Under the pieces are notes generated by a model, which worked only from the letters and a program-made list of their open reading frames with translations, was not told where the DNA came from and did not search any database. From Zoogloeaceae bacterium G21618-S1 (GTDB taxonomy: Bacteria; Pseudomonadota; Gammaproteobacteria; Burkholderiales; Rhodocyclaceae), in the NCBI GenBank assembly GCA_027214125.1, contig JAPWHF010000008.1, positions 137,573 to 201,572 on the forward strand: DNA of 64,000 nucleotides, given 5' to 3'. The position numbers and the translations under genes are program-made. Below are positions 1-9,103 of this stretch, piece after piece (the first letter of the stretch is position 1; each line of letters opens with the position of its first letter).

Positions 1-110
1 CCCCCCCCCATTCCCCAACCATCACGGGGGCCCCGTTCCCCCCAACCCCCCCCCCCCCCCCAACCCCCCCCCCCCCCCCCCCCCCCCTCTCTGGGGGGGC
101 CCCCCCGCGC
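1..110. other. Low-complexity poly-C end, probable artefact
   Basis: These bases are almost entirely cytosine runs with a few other bases and do not resemble the sequence that follows. The photolyase reading frame runs into them without a stop codon. A sequencing or assembly artefact at a contig end is the simplest explanation; no biological feature is called here. Confidence 0.8.
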
Positions 111-1538
111 CTCATCGACCGGTGCGACCGCCCGAAACCGGGCCAGGGTTCGCGCGCGCGCTTGCGAGTGATCGACAATCGGCGCCGGGTAGGTCTCACC
201 CATCCGGATGCCCAGCGCAGACTGCGTCAAGGGCGGCAGCATCCACGGCGCATGGATGTCACGATCCGGCATTGCCGCCAATTCCGGCACATAGCGCCGG
301 ATGAATGCGCCTGCCGGGTCAAATTTCTGCGACTGTGTAATCGGGTTGAAAATGCGAAACCACGGCTGCGCGTCGCAGCCTGTCGACGCCGCCCACTGCC
401 ACCCCCCATTGTTTGCCGCCAGATCGTAATCGATCAGCTGCGCCGCAAAATAACGCTCACCGGCGCGCCAGTCGATGCCCAGATCCTTGGTCAGAAATGA
501 GGCCGCGATCATGCGCAGCCGGTTGTGCATATAGCCACTCTGATTCAGCTGGCGCATTGCCGCGTCCACCAACGGATAGCCCGTGCGCCCGTCACACCAG
601 GCCGCAAAACCTTCCGGCCAGTCGTCCCACTGCAGCGTGTCATACGCCGGCCGATAACAGTGATCCACCACCTCCGGTCGATGCCACAACACCATCTGAT
701 AGAACTCCCGCCAGATCAACTCGCTGAGCCAGGTCTCGGCCCCCTCCCCGCCCCTGAACCACGCATAACTTGCCAGCTGACGAATCGAGACGGTGCCAAA
801 ACGCAGATGCGCCGACAGATAGGACACGCCTTTCCGGGCGGGAAAATCGCGCTGCAGCCGATACGCATCAATGCGATCGCGAAAATCGGCAAACAAGGCC
901 TCGCCGCCTGACATGCCCGTCGGCATCGGCAACGCCGGCAGATTGCCCGCCGAAAAACCGAGCGCGTCCAGTGTCGGCAGCGCCGCACCGGCGGGCGGTG
1001 GGCAAAGCACCCCGAGGTGATCACTCACCGGGTAGGACTGCAGTCGATCGAGTGTCAGCGCCGCCTGCCACGCGCGCCGATACGGCGTAAAAACGCTGTA
1101 CGGGGTGCCGCCTTTGGTCAGAATCTCATCCTGCTCGAAGATGACCTGATCCTTGAACGCATGCAACACCCGCCCCTCAACCGCCAGCGCCTTCGCCACA
1201 GCCGCATCACGGGCGATGGCCTGCGGCTCGTAGTCGCGGTTCACATACACGGCGCCCACGCCAAGCTCGGCCGCCAGCCGGGGCACTTCATGCACAGCCC
1301 GGCCGTGGCGAACCATCAGCCCGCCGCCGCCAGCGCGCAAGGCGGCGTCCAGCTCGACCAGCGCGGCATGAATAAAGCCCACTCGCCGGTCTTCCCGAGA
1401 CGGCAGCGCATCGAGAATGTCGCGATCGAACACGAACACGCAAAACACCGCCTCACTGTCACGCAGCGCGTGATACAAAGCCGCGTGATCGAAATGGCGC
1501 AGATCGCGCCGAAACCATACCAATGCCTTTTGCCCCAT
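111..1538 (-). CDS. phrB: Deoxyribodipyrimidine photolyase (class I CPD photolyase), 3' end lost
   Basis: Light-driven repair of cyclobutane pyrimidine dimers using FADH- and an antenna chromophore. The frame opens at ATG 1538 with the photolyase N-terminus (MGQKALVWFRRDLRHFDH) and stays open for about 476 codons, close to the usual ~470. The N-terminal alpha/beta domain is followed by the FAD-binding domain, with visible landmarks such as SELIWREFYQ, a WCDGRTGYPLVDAAMRQL stretch, GYMHNRLRMIAASFLTK, and DYDLAANNGGWQWAASTGCD near residue 385. The C-terminus (IVDHSQARARTLARF) is reached just before the poly-C end, so only the last few codons and the stop are missing. It is divergent from algH across about 120 bases. 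Confidence 0.93.
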
Positions 1539-1658
1539 TCGTCCTGCTCCTGAGCCTGCTTCAGTGTAAATTGTGACCGACAAGGCGCCCAACCGGGTGA
1601 GCCGCGCTTTCCCCGGAAAATCCGTGCGTTTAAAATGCACGGTGTGACGACCCCCGAT

Positions 1659-2210
1659 ATGAACCTGACCCATCACTTCCTGATCGCCATGCCCAGCATG
1701 GCCGACACCAATTTTGCCCGCACGCTCACCTATATTGCCGAGCATAACGACGGCGGCGCCCTTGGCGTGATCGTCAACCGGCCGATCGACATGAGCCTGG
1801 CAACGCTGTTCGAGCGGGTCGACATGCCCCTCGAAAGCGATCAATACGCCCAGCAGCCCGTCTATTTTGGCGGCCCGGTGCAGACCGATCGCGGCTTCGT
1901 GCTGCATCGCCCGGCCGGCGACTGGAGCGCCACGCTCAAGGTCAACGACGAAGTCGGCCTGACCAGCTCAAAAGACATTCTCCAGGCCATGGCAACCGAA
2001 GGCTGTAACCTGGACGTGCTGGTCACCCTCGGTTACGCCGGCTGGGATGCCGGTCAGCTCGAACAGGAACTGGCCGAGAACGCCTGGCTCACCACGCCGG
2101 CAGACCTCTCCATTGTCTTCGACCTGCCGGCCGAAGAGCGCTTTGCCGCCGCCATGCAGCTGCTCGGCATCGACTTTGCCAACCTGTCCGAGTCCGCCGG
2201 TCATGCCTGA
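1659..2210 (+). CDS. algH: AlgH/YqgE (UPF0301) family protein
   Basis: Member of the small cytoplasmic YqgE/AlgH family; its biochemical function is not firmly established, although in Pseudomonas it was linked to alginate regulation. The start is placed at the second methionine (1659) because [12 protein letters not shown] matches the conserved family N-terminus; an in-frame ATG at 1635 would add eight residues. The 183 residues are the normal length, with the conserved [14 protein letters not shown] near residue 30 and the [15 protein letters not shown] motif near residue 70. Its stop overlaps the ruvX start by 8 bases, the first of a chain of overlaps through pyrB, so it is probably the first gene of this operon. 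Confidence 0.9.
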   Translation: MNLTHHFLIAMPSMADTNFARTLTYIAEHNDGGALGVIVNRPIDMSLATLFERVDMPLESDQYAQQPVYFGGPVQTDRGFVLHRPAGDWSATLKVNDEVGLTSSKDILQAMATEGCNLDVLVTLGYAGWDAGQLEQELAENAWLTTPADLSIVFDLPAEERFAAAMQLLGIDFANLSESAGHA

Positions 2211-2661
2211 GGGCGCGGCGCAGCCCGCGCGCGGCTCGCTCCTCGGCTTTGATTTCGGCCTGGCACGCATCGGCATCGCCGTCGGCGAATTCGAAACCGG
2301 CCGCGCCAATGCCTTGACCACCCTCACCGTCGAAGCCAATGCCGCACGCTTCGAGGCCATCGCCCGCCTGATCGACGAATGGCGACCGGTGCAGCTGGTG
2401 GTCGGCCTGCCGCTGTCGGAAGACGGTACGCCGCAACAACACACCCCGCGCTGTCGCCGCTTTGCCAACCAACTGGGCGGCCGCTTCGGCTTGCCGGTGG
2501 CCCTCATGGACGAGCGTTTCAGCTCGGCAGAAGCCGAACGCCAGCTGACCGACGCCGGCCAGCGCCGCTGGGCCGACCGCAAGCCAGTGCTCGACGCCGT
2601 GGCTGCTCAAATCATTCTTCAGCACTACCTGGACCAAACCACCCATGCCCCAACTGCCTGA
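2203..2661 (+). CDS. ruvX: Putative pre-16S rRNA nuclease / Holliday junction resolvase-like YqgF
   Basis: RNase H-fold nuclease of the YqgF/RuvX family, implicated in processing the 5' end of 16S rRNA. ATG 2203 gives 152 residues. The family's first acidic motif is seen as [17 protein letters not shown] at residues ~13-29. [17 protein letters not shown] follows in the middle, and [14 protein letters not shown] then [18 protein letters not shown] near the C-terminus, where the last aspartate of the catalytic triad lies. The frame also extends upstream to 2047, but that part lies inside algH and is not family-like. It overlaps algH by 8 bases and pyrR by 17. Confidence 0.93.
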   Translation: MPEGAAQPARGSLLGFDFGLARIGIAVGEFETGRANALTTLTVEANAARFEAIARLIDEWRPVQLVVGLPLSEDGTPQQHTPRCRRFANQLGGRFGLPVALMDERFSSAEAERQLTDAGQRRWADRKPVLDAVAAQIILQHYLDQTTHAPTA

Positions 2662-3148
2662 CGCAAACACGCTGTTTGCAGCGCTGATCGAACAGATGGC
2701 GCCCCACGTTACCGACGACACCGCCTTGGTCGGCATCTACACCGGCGGCGCCTGGCTGGCCGAGCAACTGCATGAGGCACTCGGCATCCGCCACCCGCTG
2801 GGCACCATCGACGTGTCGTTCTACCGCGACGATTACGGCGCCAAGGGCCTGCATCCACAGCTGCGCCGCTCCGACATCCCCTTCGACATGGAAGACCGTT
2901 CGGTCATTCTGGTCGACGACGTGCTGTTTACCGGCCGCACCACCCGCGCCGCGCTCAACGAGCTGTTCGACTACGGCCGCCCCGCACGGGTCGATCTGGC
3001 CGTACTGGTCGACCGCGGCGAACGCCAATTGCCCATCGCCGCCCGCTTCTGCGGCCACACCCTGGCCACGCCACTCGGTGGCAAGCAAAACCTGCAACTC
3101 GAAAAAGCCGACAACGGCAGCCTGTCCCTGAGGTTGATCGATGCATAA
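2645..3148 (+). CDS. pyrR: PyrR bifunctional protein / uracil phosphoribosyltransferase
   Basis: Phosphoribosyltransferase-fold protein that converts uracil and PRPP to UMP and, in Gram-positive bacteria, binds pyr mRNA as an attenuation regulator. At 167 residues it has the usual length. The PRPP-binding loop is visible as [19 protein letters not shown] near residues 88-106, and [15 protein letters not shown] matches the N-terminal family motif. It overlaps ruvX (17 bases) and pyrB (8 bases), so the genes are translationally linked. Whether it regulates transcription here is unknown; I see no attenuator before pyrB. Confidence 0.93.
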   Translation: MPQLPDANTLFAALIEQMAPHVTDDTALVGIYTGGAWLAEQLHEALGIRHPLGTIDVSFYRDDYGAKGLHPQLRRSDIPFDMEDRSVILVDDVLFTGRTTRAALNELFDYGRPARVDLAVLVDRGERQLPIAARFCGHTLATPLGGKQNLQLEKADNGSLSLRLIDA

Positions 3149-4100
3149 CCCCCAACTCAACGCCCACGGCGAACTCCAGCACCTGCTGTCCCTCGACGGC
3201 CTCCCGCGCGAGATTCTCACCGCCATTCTCGACACTGCCGAACCCTTCACCGAAGTGGCCGAGCGCGAGATCAAGAAACTGCCCATCCTGCGCGGCAAGA
3301 GCATCTTCAACCTGTTCTTCGAGAACTCGACGCGTACCCGCACCACCTTCGAGATCGCCGCCAAGCGACTGTCGGCCGACGTCATCAACCTCAACGTCGC
3401 CACCTCATCCACCAACAAGGGCGAAACCCTGCTCGACACCGTCGACAACCTGTGCGCCATGCAGGCCGACATGTTCGTGGTGCGCCACGCCTCCAGCGGC
3501 GCGCCCTACCTGATCGCCGAGCACCTGCACACCACCCGCCGTCACGACATCCATGTCATCAACGCCGGCGACGGTCGTCATGCACACCCCACCCAGGGCC
3601 TGCTCGACATGTACACCATCCGCCACTACAAGCAGGACTTCACCGGTCTGGTGATCGCCATCGTCGGCGACGTGCTGCACTCACGCGTGGCGCGCTCGCA
3701 AATCGCCGCGCTGACCACGCTCGGCGTGCCCGAAGTGCGGGTCATCGGCCCGAAAACACTGATGCCGACCGACCTCGAAAAACTTGGCGTGCGCGTCTTC
3801 CACGACATGCGCGAAGGCCTGCGCGATGTCGACGTGGTGATGATGCTGCGCCTGCAGAACGAGCGCATGAACGGCCCGCTGCTGCCCAGTGGCCAGGAGT
3901 TTTTCAAGGTCTGGGGCCTCACCCCCGAAAAACTTGCCGTCGCCCGCCCGGACGCCATCGTGATGCACCCCGGCCCCATGAACCGCGGCGTCGAGATCGA
4001 CTCCGCCGTCGCCGATGGCGGCCAGGCCGTCATTCTCCCCCAGGTCACCTTCGGCATTGCCGTCCGCATGGCTGTCATGAGCATGCTGGGCAGCAACTGA
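3141..4100 (+). CDS. pyrB: Aspartate carbamoyltransferase catalytic subunit
   Basis: Second step of pyrimidine synthesis: carbamoyl phosphate plus L-aspartate gives N-carbamoyl aspartate. The 319-residue chain shows the carbamoyl-phosphate loop [19 protein letters not shown] near residues 55-73, the second phosphate-contacting region around [24 protein letters not shown] in the domain interface, and [13 protein letters not shown] near the C-terminus. No pyrI regulatory subunit is present. Instead pyrB is followed after 25 bases by a non-catalytic dihydroorotase homologue, the arrangement of the class A transcarbamoylases of pseudomonads, in which the two proteins form a dodecamer. Confidence 0.96.
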   Translation: MHNPQLNAHGELQHLLSLDGLPREILTAILDTAEPFTEVAEREIKKLPILRGKSIFNLFFENSTRTRTTFEIAAKRLSADVINLNVATSSTNKGETLLDTVDNLCAMQADMFVVRHASSGAPYLIAEHLHTTRRHDIHVINAGDGRHAHPTQGLLDMYTIRHYKQDFTGLVIAIVGDVLHSRVARSQIAALTTLGVPEVRVIGPKTLMPTDLEKLGVRVFHDMREGLRDVDVVMMLRLQNERMNGPLLPSGQEFFKVWGLTPEKLAVARPDAIVMHPGPMNRGVEIDSAVADGGQAVILPQVTFGIAVRMAVMSMLGSN

Positions 4101-4125
4101 ACCCGCACAGATTTCGAGCACATTC

Positions 4126-5403
4126 ATGAAGATTCATATCGCCAACGGCCGACTGATCGATCCGGCCCATGACATCGACCAACAGCGCGACTTGTTCATT
4201 GCCAGCGGCAAGGTCGTTGGCATCGGCAGCGCACCCGACGGATTTGTGGCGGCGCGCAGCATCGACGCCAGCGGCAAGATCGTCTGCCCCGGCCTGGTCG
4301 ATCTGGCCGCCCGCCTGCGCGAACCCGGCTTCGAATACCTCGCCACGCTGGAGTCCGAAATGGAAGCCGCCATGGCTGGCGGCGTCACCAGCCTGGCCAT
4401 CCCGCCCGACACCGACCCGCCGCTCGACGAACCCGGCCTGGTCGAAATGCTGTGCTACCGCGCGAAAAAACTCAACCGCGCCCACGTGTACCCCGTGGGT
4501 GCGCTCACCGAGCGGCTCGAAGGCAAGCGCCTGTCCGAAATGTCCGAACTGATGGACGCCGGCTGCGTTGCCTTCAGCCAGGCCAACACCCCCATCGTCG
4601 ATACCCAGGTGCTGTTCTGCGCGCTGCAATACGCCGCCACCTTTGGCTATCGCGTGTGGCTGCAGCCCATTGCGCCGCGCTTCGGCCACGAAGGCGTTGC
4701 GCACGACGGCGAAGTCGCCACTCGTCTCGGCCTGCCCGGCATTCCCACCGCCGCCGAAACCATCGCCCTGTTCACCTACATCGAACTGGCCCGCCTGACG
4801 GGCGCCAAGCTGCACATCACCCGGCTGTCCAGCGCCGAAGGCCTGGCCCTGGTGCGCGCCGCCAAGGCGGAAGGGCTGGACATCACTTGCGATGTGTCAA
4901 TCAACCATCTGCACCTGTCGGAGATGGACATCGGCTACTTCAACGCGCACTGCCGCCTCAACCCGCCGCTGCGCAGCCTGCGCGACCGCGACGCTTTGCA
5001 GGCCGCCCTTGCCAACGGCGACATCGACGCGCTGTGCTCCAACCATTCACCCATCGATGATGACGCCAAGCAGGTGCCCTTCTCCGAAGCCGAACCGGGC
5101 GCCACCGGCATCGAACTCCTGCTGCCACTCGCCTTGAAGTGGGGGCAAGGCCACAAGCTCAGCCTGCTCGAGACGCTACGCCGCGTGACCATCAATCCGG
5201 CACGGATCATCGGCTCCAAGGCGGGTCAATTGAGCCTCGGCGCACGGGCGGACATCTGTATTTTTGATGCGGAAGGCGAAACCACCGTCACTCGCGAACG
5301 ACTGCGCAGCCAAGGCAAGAACACGCCATTTCTGGGCCACAACCTGCCTGGCAAGGTCTGCTACACCGTGGTCGAGGGCAAGGTGATGTACGCCGAGCCC
5401 TGA
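4126..5403 (+). CDS. pyrX: Dihydroorotase-like protein PyrX/PyrC', probably non-catalytic
   Basis: The 425-residue amidohydrolase-fold protein is clearly a dihydroorotase homologue. The His-x-His that opens the metal site of active enzymes (DxHxHLREPG) is replaced by DLAARLREPG near residue 60, and the late D-H-A-P motif reads SNHSP. Loss of both histidines argues strongly against catalysis. In Pseudomonas and relatives such PyrC' proteins act as scaffolds needed for PyrB activity, and the position directly after pyrB fits that role. An active pyrC would have to lie elsewhere in the genome. The C-terminal part (FLGHNLPGKVCYTVVEGKV) is family-typical. Confidence 0.9.
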   Translation: MKIHIANGRLIDPAHDIDQQRDLFIASGKVVGIGSAPDGFVAARSIDASGKIVCPGLVDLAARLREPGFEYLATLESEMEAAMAGGVTSLAIPPDTDPPLDEPGLVEMLCYRAKKLNRAHVYPVGALTERLEGKRLSEMSELMDAGCVAFSQANTPIVDTQVLFCALQYAATFGYRVWLQPIAPRFGHEGVAHDGEVATRLGLPGIPTAAETIALFTYIELARLTGAKLHITRLSSAEGLALVRAAKAEGLDITCDVSINHLHLSEMDIGYFNAHCRLNPPLRSLRDRDALQAALANGDIDALCSNHSPIDDDAKQVPFSEAEPGATGIELLLPLALKWGQGHKLSLLETLRRVTINPARIIGSKAGQLSLGARADICIFDAEGETTVTRERLRSQGKNTPFLGHNLPGKVCYTVVEGKVMYAEP

Positions 5404-5463
5404 AAAATCCACCCCCTTCGTGCGCGCATGAGACGAAATTCACCATGGCAGCATCGCGTTTTG

Positions 5464-5492
5464 TTGCACCGCAACACAAAACGCGCTATGGT
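5464..5492 (+). promoter_or_regulatory. Sigma-70-type promoter with overlapping inverted repeat
   Basis: TTGCAC (5464-5469) and TATGGT (5487-5492) are separated by exactly 17 bases, a good match to a sigma-70 promoter. An inverted repeat overlaps it: GCGTTTTGT at 5456-5464 is the exact reverse complement of ACAAAACGC at 5476-5484. This could be an operator or simply a hairpin at the end of the pyr message. The predicted transcription start is near 5499. Confidence 0.5.
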
Positions 5493-5498
5493 TGAGCC

Positions 5499-5562
5499 GT
5501 CTCCTCCACGCGCAACAATTTGGTGTGGATTCAGCCCGGGTCTCTGGCCCGGGCTTTTTTTC
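5499..5562 (+). ncRNA. Candidate small RNA (~63 nt) with an anti-Shine-Dalgarno stretch
   Basis: A promoter-like sequence and a strong intrinsic terminator bracket about 63 bases with no reading frame, between pyrX and a convergent acyl-CoA ligase gene. The predicted 5' end carries CTCCTCC (5501-5507), complementary to ribosome binding sites, as in several known trans-acting sRNAs. UCCAC at 5506-5510 can pair with GUGGA near 5525-5529. No known sRNA family is recognised. The alternative is that this is only the 3' untranslated region and terminator of the pyr operon. Confidence 0.4.
5533..5562 (+). terminator. Intrinsic terminator
   Basis: AGCCCGGG (5533-5540) pairs perfectly with CCCGGGCT (5548-5555) around a 7-base loop and is followed by a T run to 5561. 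It serves the pyr operon, the candidate sRNA, or both. Confidence 0.9.
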
Positions 5563-5629
5563 GTCCAATGCCCGACTCTGCAGCTAAAGCATCAGCGCAC
5601 ACTGACCGAATCGCCGCCGAATTGACCGC

Positions 5630-7279
5630 CTATGCTTGATCTTCCGATTTGGCCAACTCGCGCAAGCGCAGCACCCGCCGTTGTACTTTGCCGGTGGTTG
5701 TCATGGGCAGGGCATCAAGAAACTCGATTTCTTTCGGATATTCATACGGCGCCAACTGACCGCGCACATGTTGCTGCAGCGCATCAATCAACACAGGGCT
5801 GGGCGAAAAGCCTTCGGCCAGCACCACGAACGCTTTGACCACCGCGCCTCGCTCCGGATCCGGCTTGGGCACCACGGCAGCGTTGGCGACGGCCGGGTGT
5901 TTGACCAGGCAGTTCTCCACCTCGCCCGGCCCGATCCGGTAGCCGGCGGCCTTGAACACATCATCGGCCCGGCCCTTGTACCAGAGGTCGCCCTCGGCAT
6001 CCTGGGTGGCCAGATCGCCCGTTCGGCACCAGCCATCGACATACTTTCGTTCCGTCGCCTCCTGATTCTTCCAGTAGCCCAGGAAAAACACCGGATCGGG
6101 ATCGCCGTGAATGTCCAGGCGATGCACCGCCACCTCGCCCTCCTCGCCCGGCGGCAACACCTGGCCCGCGTCGTCGATCACGGCCACCCGGTGGCCGGGG
6201 TAAGCGCGCCCCATCGAACCGGGCCGCGCCGGCCATTCGGTGGCGCTGTTGCCGACGATGTAGTTGATCTCGGTCTGACCAAACATTTCATTGACCGTCA
6301 CCCCCAGCGCCGACTGGCACCAGTCGAACACCGCATCACCCACCGCCTCGCCAGCGCTCATGATGGCGCGCAGGTGCAGGTCAAACTGCGCCCGCGGTGC
6401 GGGGAAGGCTTTCATCATGGCCTTGAGCGCCGTCGGGAACAGAAACGTATGTGTCACCCGATAGCGCGCCATCAACGACAGCGCCACCTCCGGCGAGAAG
6501 CGGCCGCTGTACGCGACGATCGGTTGTCCAAAGTACAGCGTCGGCAGCAAGGCGTCCCACAGACCGCCGGTCCACGCCCAGTCGGCCGGCGACCAGAACA
6601 CCGCGTCGACCTGCGGAAAGCCGTTCTGACTGGCGACAAAGCCCGATAGATTGCCGAGCATGGCGCGATGCGGCACCAGTGCGCCCTTCGGCGCACCGGT
6701 TGTGCCGCTGGTGTAGATCAGCACCGCCGGGTCGTCCGGCGCGGTGACTTCACACGGAAATTCATCACTCGCGGCTGCCAGCAGCGTCGTCCAGTCCAGC
6801 CCATCGTCGGCCGTGCAATCGACACAAATGAGCGTACTCAACGCGGGGCACTCGGCACGCACCGAGGTCAGCGTCTCAATGCCGCGCGCATCGACAATCG
6901 CCGCAACCGAATCGCTGTCTTGCAGGCGATAGGCCATGGCCTCCGGGCCGAACAATGTTGACAAGGGCATGGCCACCGCACCGAGCTGAAACAGGGCGAT
7001 CAAGGACACCGCGGCCTCAAAGCGCTGCGGCATCACCATCGCCACCCGGTCACCGGCCTGAATGCCCCGCGCACGCAGGGCATTCGACAGCCGATTGGCC
7101 GCATGCATCAGGTCGATATAGCTGTAGCTGGCCTGATGCCCCTCCGCGTCTTCGGACAGAATCGCCGTGCGCTCGGGCGCATCGGCCCATCGCCGGCAGC
7201 AGGCGTCGGCAATGTTGAACGTCGGGGGAATTTTCCAGCGATGCGCAGCGTAGCGCTCGGCGTACTGATCATGGACCAT
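5630..7279 (-). CDS. AMP-forming acyl-CoA synthetase (acetyl/medium-chain type)
   Basis: ANL-superfamily ligase that activates a carboxylate as an acyl-adenylate and transfers it to CoA. ATG 7279 is preferred over a TTG at 7285 because GAGGGAG lies at the right distance; the product has 549 residues. The AMP/phosphate loop LIYTSGTTGAPKGALVPH lies near residue 190. The hinge region reads GWCRTGDLATQDAEGDLWYK, then GRADDVFKAAGYRIGPGEVE, and the catalytic lysine lies in TTTGKVQRRVLR near the C-terminus. The sequence resembles short/medium-chain fatty acid or acetyl-CoA ligases; the exact substrate cannot be told from sequence. It is a single gene, convergent with the pyr operon. Confidence 0.88.
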   Translation of the reverse strand: MVHDQYAERYAAHRWKIPPTFNIADACCRRWADAPERTAILSEDAEGHQASYSYIDLMHAANRLSNALRARGIQAGDRVAMVMPQRFEAAVSLIALFQLGAVAMPLSTLFGPEAMAYRLQDSDSVAAIVDARGIETLTSVRAECPALSTLICVDCTADDGLDWTTLLAAASDEFPCEVTAPDDPAVLIYTSGTTGAPKGALVPHRAMLGNLSGFVASQNGFPQVDAVFWSPADWAWTGGLWDALLPTLYFGQPIVAYSGRFSPEVALSLMARYRVTHTFLFPTALKAMMKAFPAPRAQFDLHLRAIMSAGEAVGDAVFDWCQSALGVTVNEMFGQTEINYIVGNSATEWPARPGSMGRAYPGHRVAVIDDAGQVLPPGEEGEVAVHRLDIHGDPDPVFFLGYWKNQEATERKYVDGWCRTGDLATQDAEGDLWYKGRADDVFKAAGYRIGPGEVENCLVKHPAVANAAVVPKPDPERGAVVKAFVVLAEGFSPSPVLIDALQQHVRGQLAPYEYPKEIEFLDALPMTTTGKVQRRVLRLRELAKSEDQA

Positions 7280-7345
7280 GCGCAATCTCCCTCAAGAGCC
7301 CTGAACACGCGGCGATGAACCGCAGCGTATCACGCGCGCGCTACG

Positions 7346-7642
7346 CTAGCCGAGGGCCTCCAGCCGGGCCTTGAGCGCCGCATCGACGCCTTCGATGCGC
7401 ACCCGCTTGGCGCGCGCGCTCTGACCGCTGACCAGTGTCACCGCACTTTTTGGCACAGCACAGAATTTCGCCAGAAACACAATCAGCGCCGCGTTGGCCT
7501 TGCCATCGACCGGCGGCGCGGCGAGACGCAATTTCATCGCCTCGCCATGCAAGCCGACAAACTCGGTGGTTTTGGCACCGGGCTGGATATGCAGGCTGAG
7601 CATCAACGTGCTGTCACCATCCGAGCGCAGCCACTCACGCAT
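7346..7642 (-). CDS. yggU: DUF167 family protein (YggU)
   Basis: Small cytoplasmic protein of the UPF0235/DUF167 family, function unknown. The start ATG 7642 overlaps the yggT stop in a TGATG junction, so translation is probably coupled, which supports this start over longer frames. The 98 residues show the family core: LHIQPGAKTTEFVGLHG, then RLAAPPVDGKANAALIVFLA and VSGQSARAKRVRI. It is the last gene of a yggS-proC-yggT-yggU group that is widely conserved in beta- and gammaproteobacteria. Confidence 0.9.
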   Translation of the reverse strand: MREWLRSDGDSTLMLSLHIQPGAKTTEFVGLHGEAMKLRLAAPPVDGKANAALIVFLAKFCAVPKSAVTLVSGQSARAKRVRIEGVDAALKARLEALG

Positions 7643-8220
7643 CAGGAGAACATCATCCCCGAGAAGCCGGCGGCAAAGTTCGACAACAGCATGAGCACCA
7701 CCTGCAGCAGCAGCAACAGCACCATCGGTGAAATGTCGACATTGGCGATCGGCGGAATCACCTTGCGCAAGGGCCGCAGAAACGGCGCAGACAGGCTGTA
7801 GAACAGCGGCGCCATCGGCGCATGCGGATTGACCCACGAGAAAACCGCGGAGATCAGCACAATGCCGATCACCAAATACACCATCATCTTGAACAAGCCG
7901 ACCAGCCCCACGCCACACGCGCCGAGCAGCAGTGCCACGGGGTTGCCGTCAAGGCTGGCGCCGAAAAGCATCAACTGCAACAAAACCAGCAGTGTCTGGA
8001 TCGCCCAGGCCGGCACCAGGCTGGCCAGGTCCATGCCAAACAGCCCGGGCAGGACCCGGCGCAGGGGCCGAACGCACCAGTCGGTCGTGGCCAGCACGAA
8101 CTGGCCGAGCTGGTTGTGAAAACTCACCCGCTGCCACTGCATGAAAAAACGCGCGAGCAGCATCAGCGTCGCGAAACTGGCCACCGCTTCGATGAGAAAG
8201 AGAAACAGATTGGACATCAT
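7642..8220 (-). CDS. yggT: YggT family inner-membrane protein
   Basis: The 192-residue integral membrane protein consists of two YGGT repeats, each with a hydrophobic helix pair and a conserved turn: TDWCVRPLRRVLPG near residue 45 and SAPFLRPLRKVIPP near residue 145. YggT proteins have been linked to osmotic tolerance and, in Gram-positives, to cell-division positioning; the molecular role is not settled. It lies 21 bases after proC and overlaps yggU by one base, within an operon. Confidence 0.92.
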   Translation of the reverse strand: MMSNLFLFLIEAVASFATLMLLARFFMQWQRVSFHNQLGQFVLATTDWCVRPLRRVLPGLFGMDLASLVPAWAIQTLLVLLQLMLFGASLDGNPVALLLGACGVGLVGLFKMMVYLVIGIVLISAVFSWVNPHAPMAPLFYSLSAPFLRPLRKVIPPIANVDISPMVLLLLLQVVLMLLSNFAAGFSGMMFS

Positions 8221-8241
8221 GAGTTTGTGCTCCAGACCGAC

Positions 8242-9054
8242 TCAGTCGATGCCCAGGGCATCGCCCAGCGCCTTGCCACGGGCCTCTGCCGCGTCGACCG
8301 CACGACCGACCAGACCAAGCAGATCGCCCTCGGCCATCACGGCCAGTGCTGCCGCCGTCGTGCCGCCTTTGGAGGTCACCCGCTCGCGCAGCACCGCCGG
8401 CCCTTCATCGCTGTCGGCCGCCAGCCGGGCCGCACCCAGCACGGTGCCGATCGCCAGCTTGCGCGCCGTATCGGCATCAAAGCCCTGAGACACGCCGGCC
8501 GCCTCCAGCGCCTCGATAAAGTGGAACACATAGGCCGGCCCGCTGCCCGACACCGCAGTCACCGCATCCATCTGGGCTTCCGTATCGATCCAGACAATCT
8601 CGCCGACCGAGGCCATGACCTGCCCGACCGCATGTCGCTCAGCCTCGCTCACCGACGCATCGGCAAACAAGCCGGTCACCCCCGCGCCAATCAGCGCCGG
8701 CGTATTCGGCATGCAGCGCACCAGTCGTGCATAGCCGCCCAGCCAGCGCGCCATATCGCCCAGACGCAGGCCAGCCGCGATGCTGACCACCACCTGATGC
8801 GCCAGCAAGCCAGCCACTGGCGTCAGTGCATCGCGCATCTGCTGCGGCTTGACGGCCAGCACCAGCATGTCGCAGGCCAGTGCCTCGGCATCGAGCGCCG
8901 CGTGCGTTTGTACACCGAAACGCTCGCGCAAGCGTGAGCGCGCGTCTTCCTGCAACTCAACCACCGCGATATCACCGGCCTCATACCCCTTGGCCAGCAT
9001 GCCGCCAATCAAGGCCGCCGCCATGTTACCGCCGCCCAGAAAACAGATTTTCAT
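8242..9054 (-). CDS. proC: Pyrroline-5-carboxylate reductase
   Basis: Final step of proline synthesis: NAD(P)H-dependent reduction of 1-pyrroline-5-carboxylate. ATG 9054 starts the canonical Rossmann N-terminus MKICFLGGGNMAAALIGG; an ATG five codons upstream is possible but less typical. The 270 residues include AVKPQQM near residue 70, RCMPNTPALIGAGVTGL near residue 115, and AVSGSGPAYVFHFIEAL near residue 165 in the dimerisation/substrate region. It follows yggS by 49 bases on the same strand, the usual order. Confidence 0.96.
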   Translation of the reverse strand: MKICFLGGGNMAAALIGGMLAKGYEAGDIAVVELQEDARSRLRERFGVQTHAALDAEALACDMLVLAVKPQQMRDALTPVAGLLAHQVVVSIAAGLRLGDMARWLGGYARLVRCMPNTPALIGAGVTGLFADASVSEAERHAVGQVMASVGEIVWIDTEAQMDAVTAVSGSGPAYVFHFIEALEAAGVSQGFDADTARKLAIGTVLGAARLAADSDEGPAVLRERVTSKGGTTAAALAVMAEGDLLGLVGRAVDAAEARGKALGDALGID

Positions 9055-9103
9055 AAGGAATTCCATGGTGTGAACAGCACAGAGGCCATTCGTTGTAGAA
9101 GCA

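Noticed and set aside
2047-2202. N-terminal extension of RuvX to 2047
   Set aside because: This stretch lies within algH in another frame and has no resemblance to YqgF proteins, which start just before the LLGFDFG motif.
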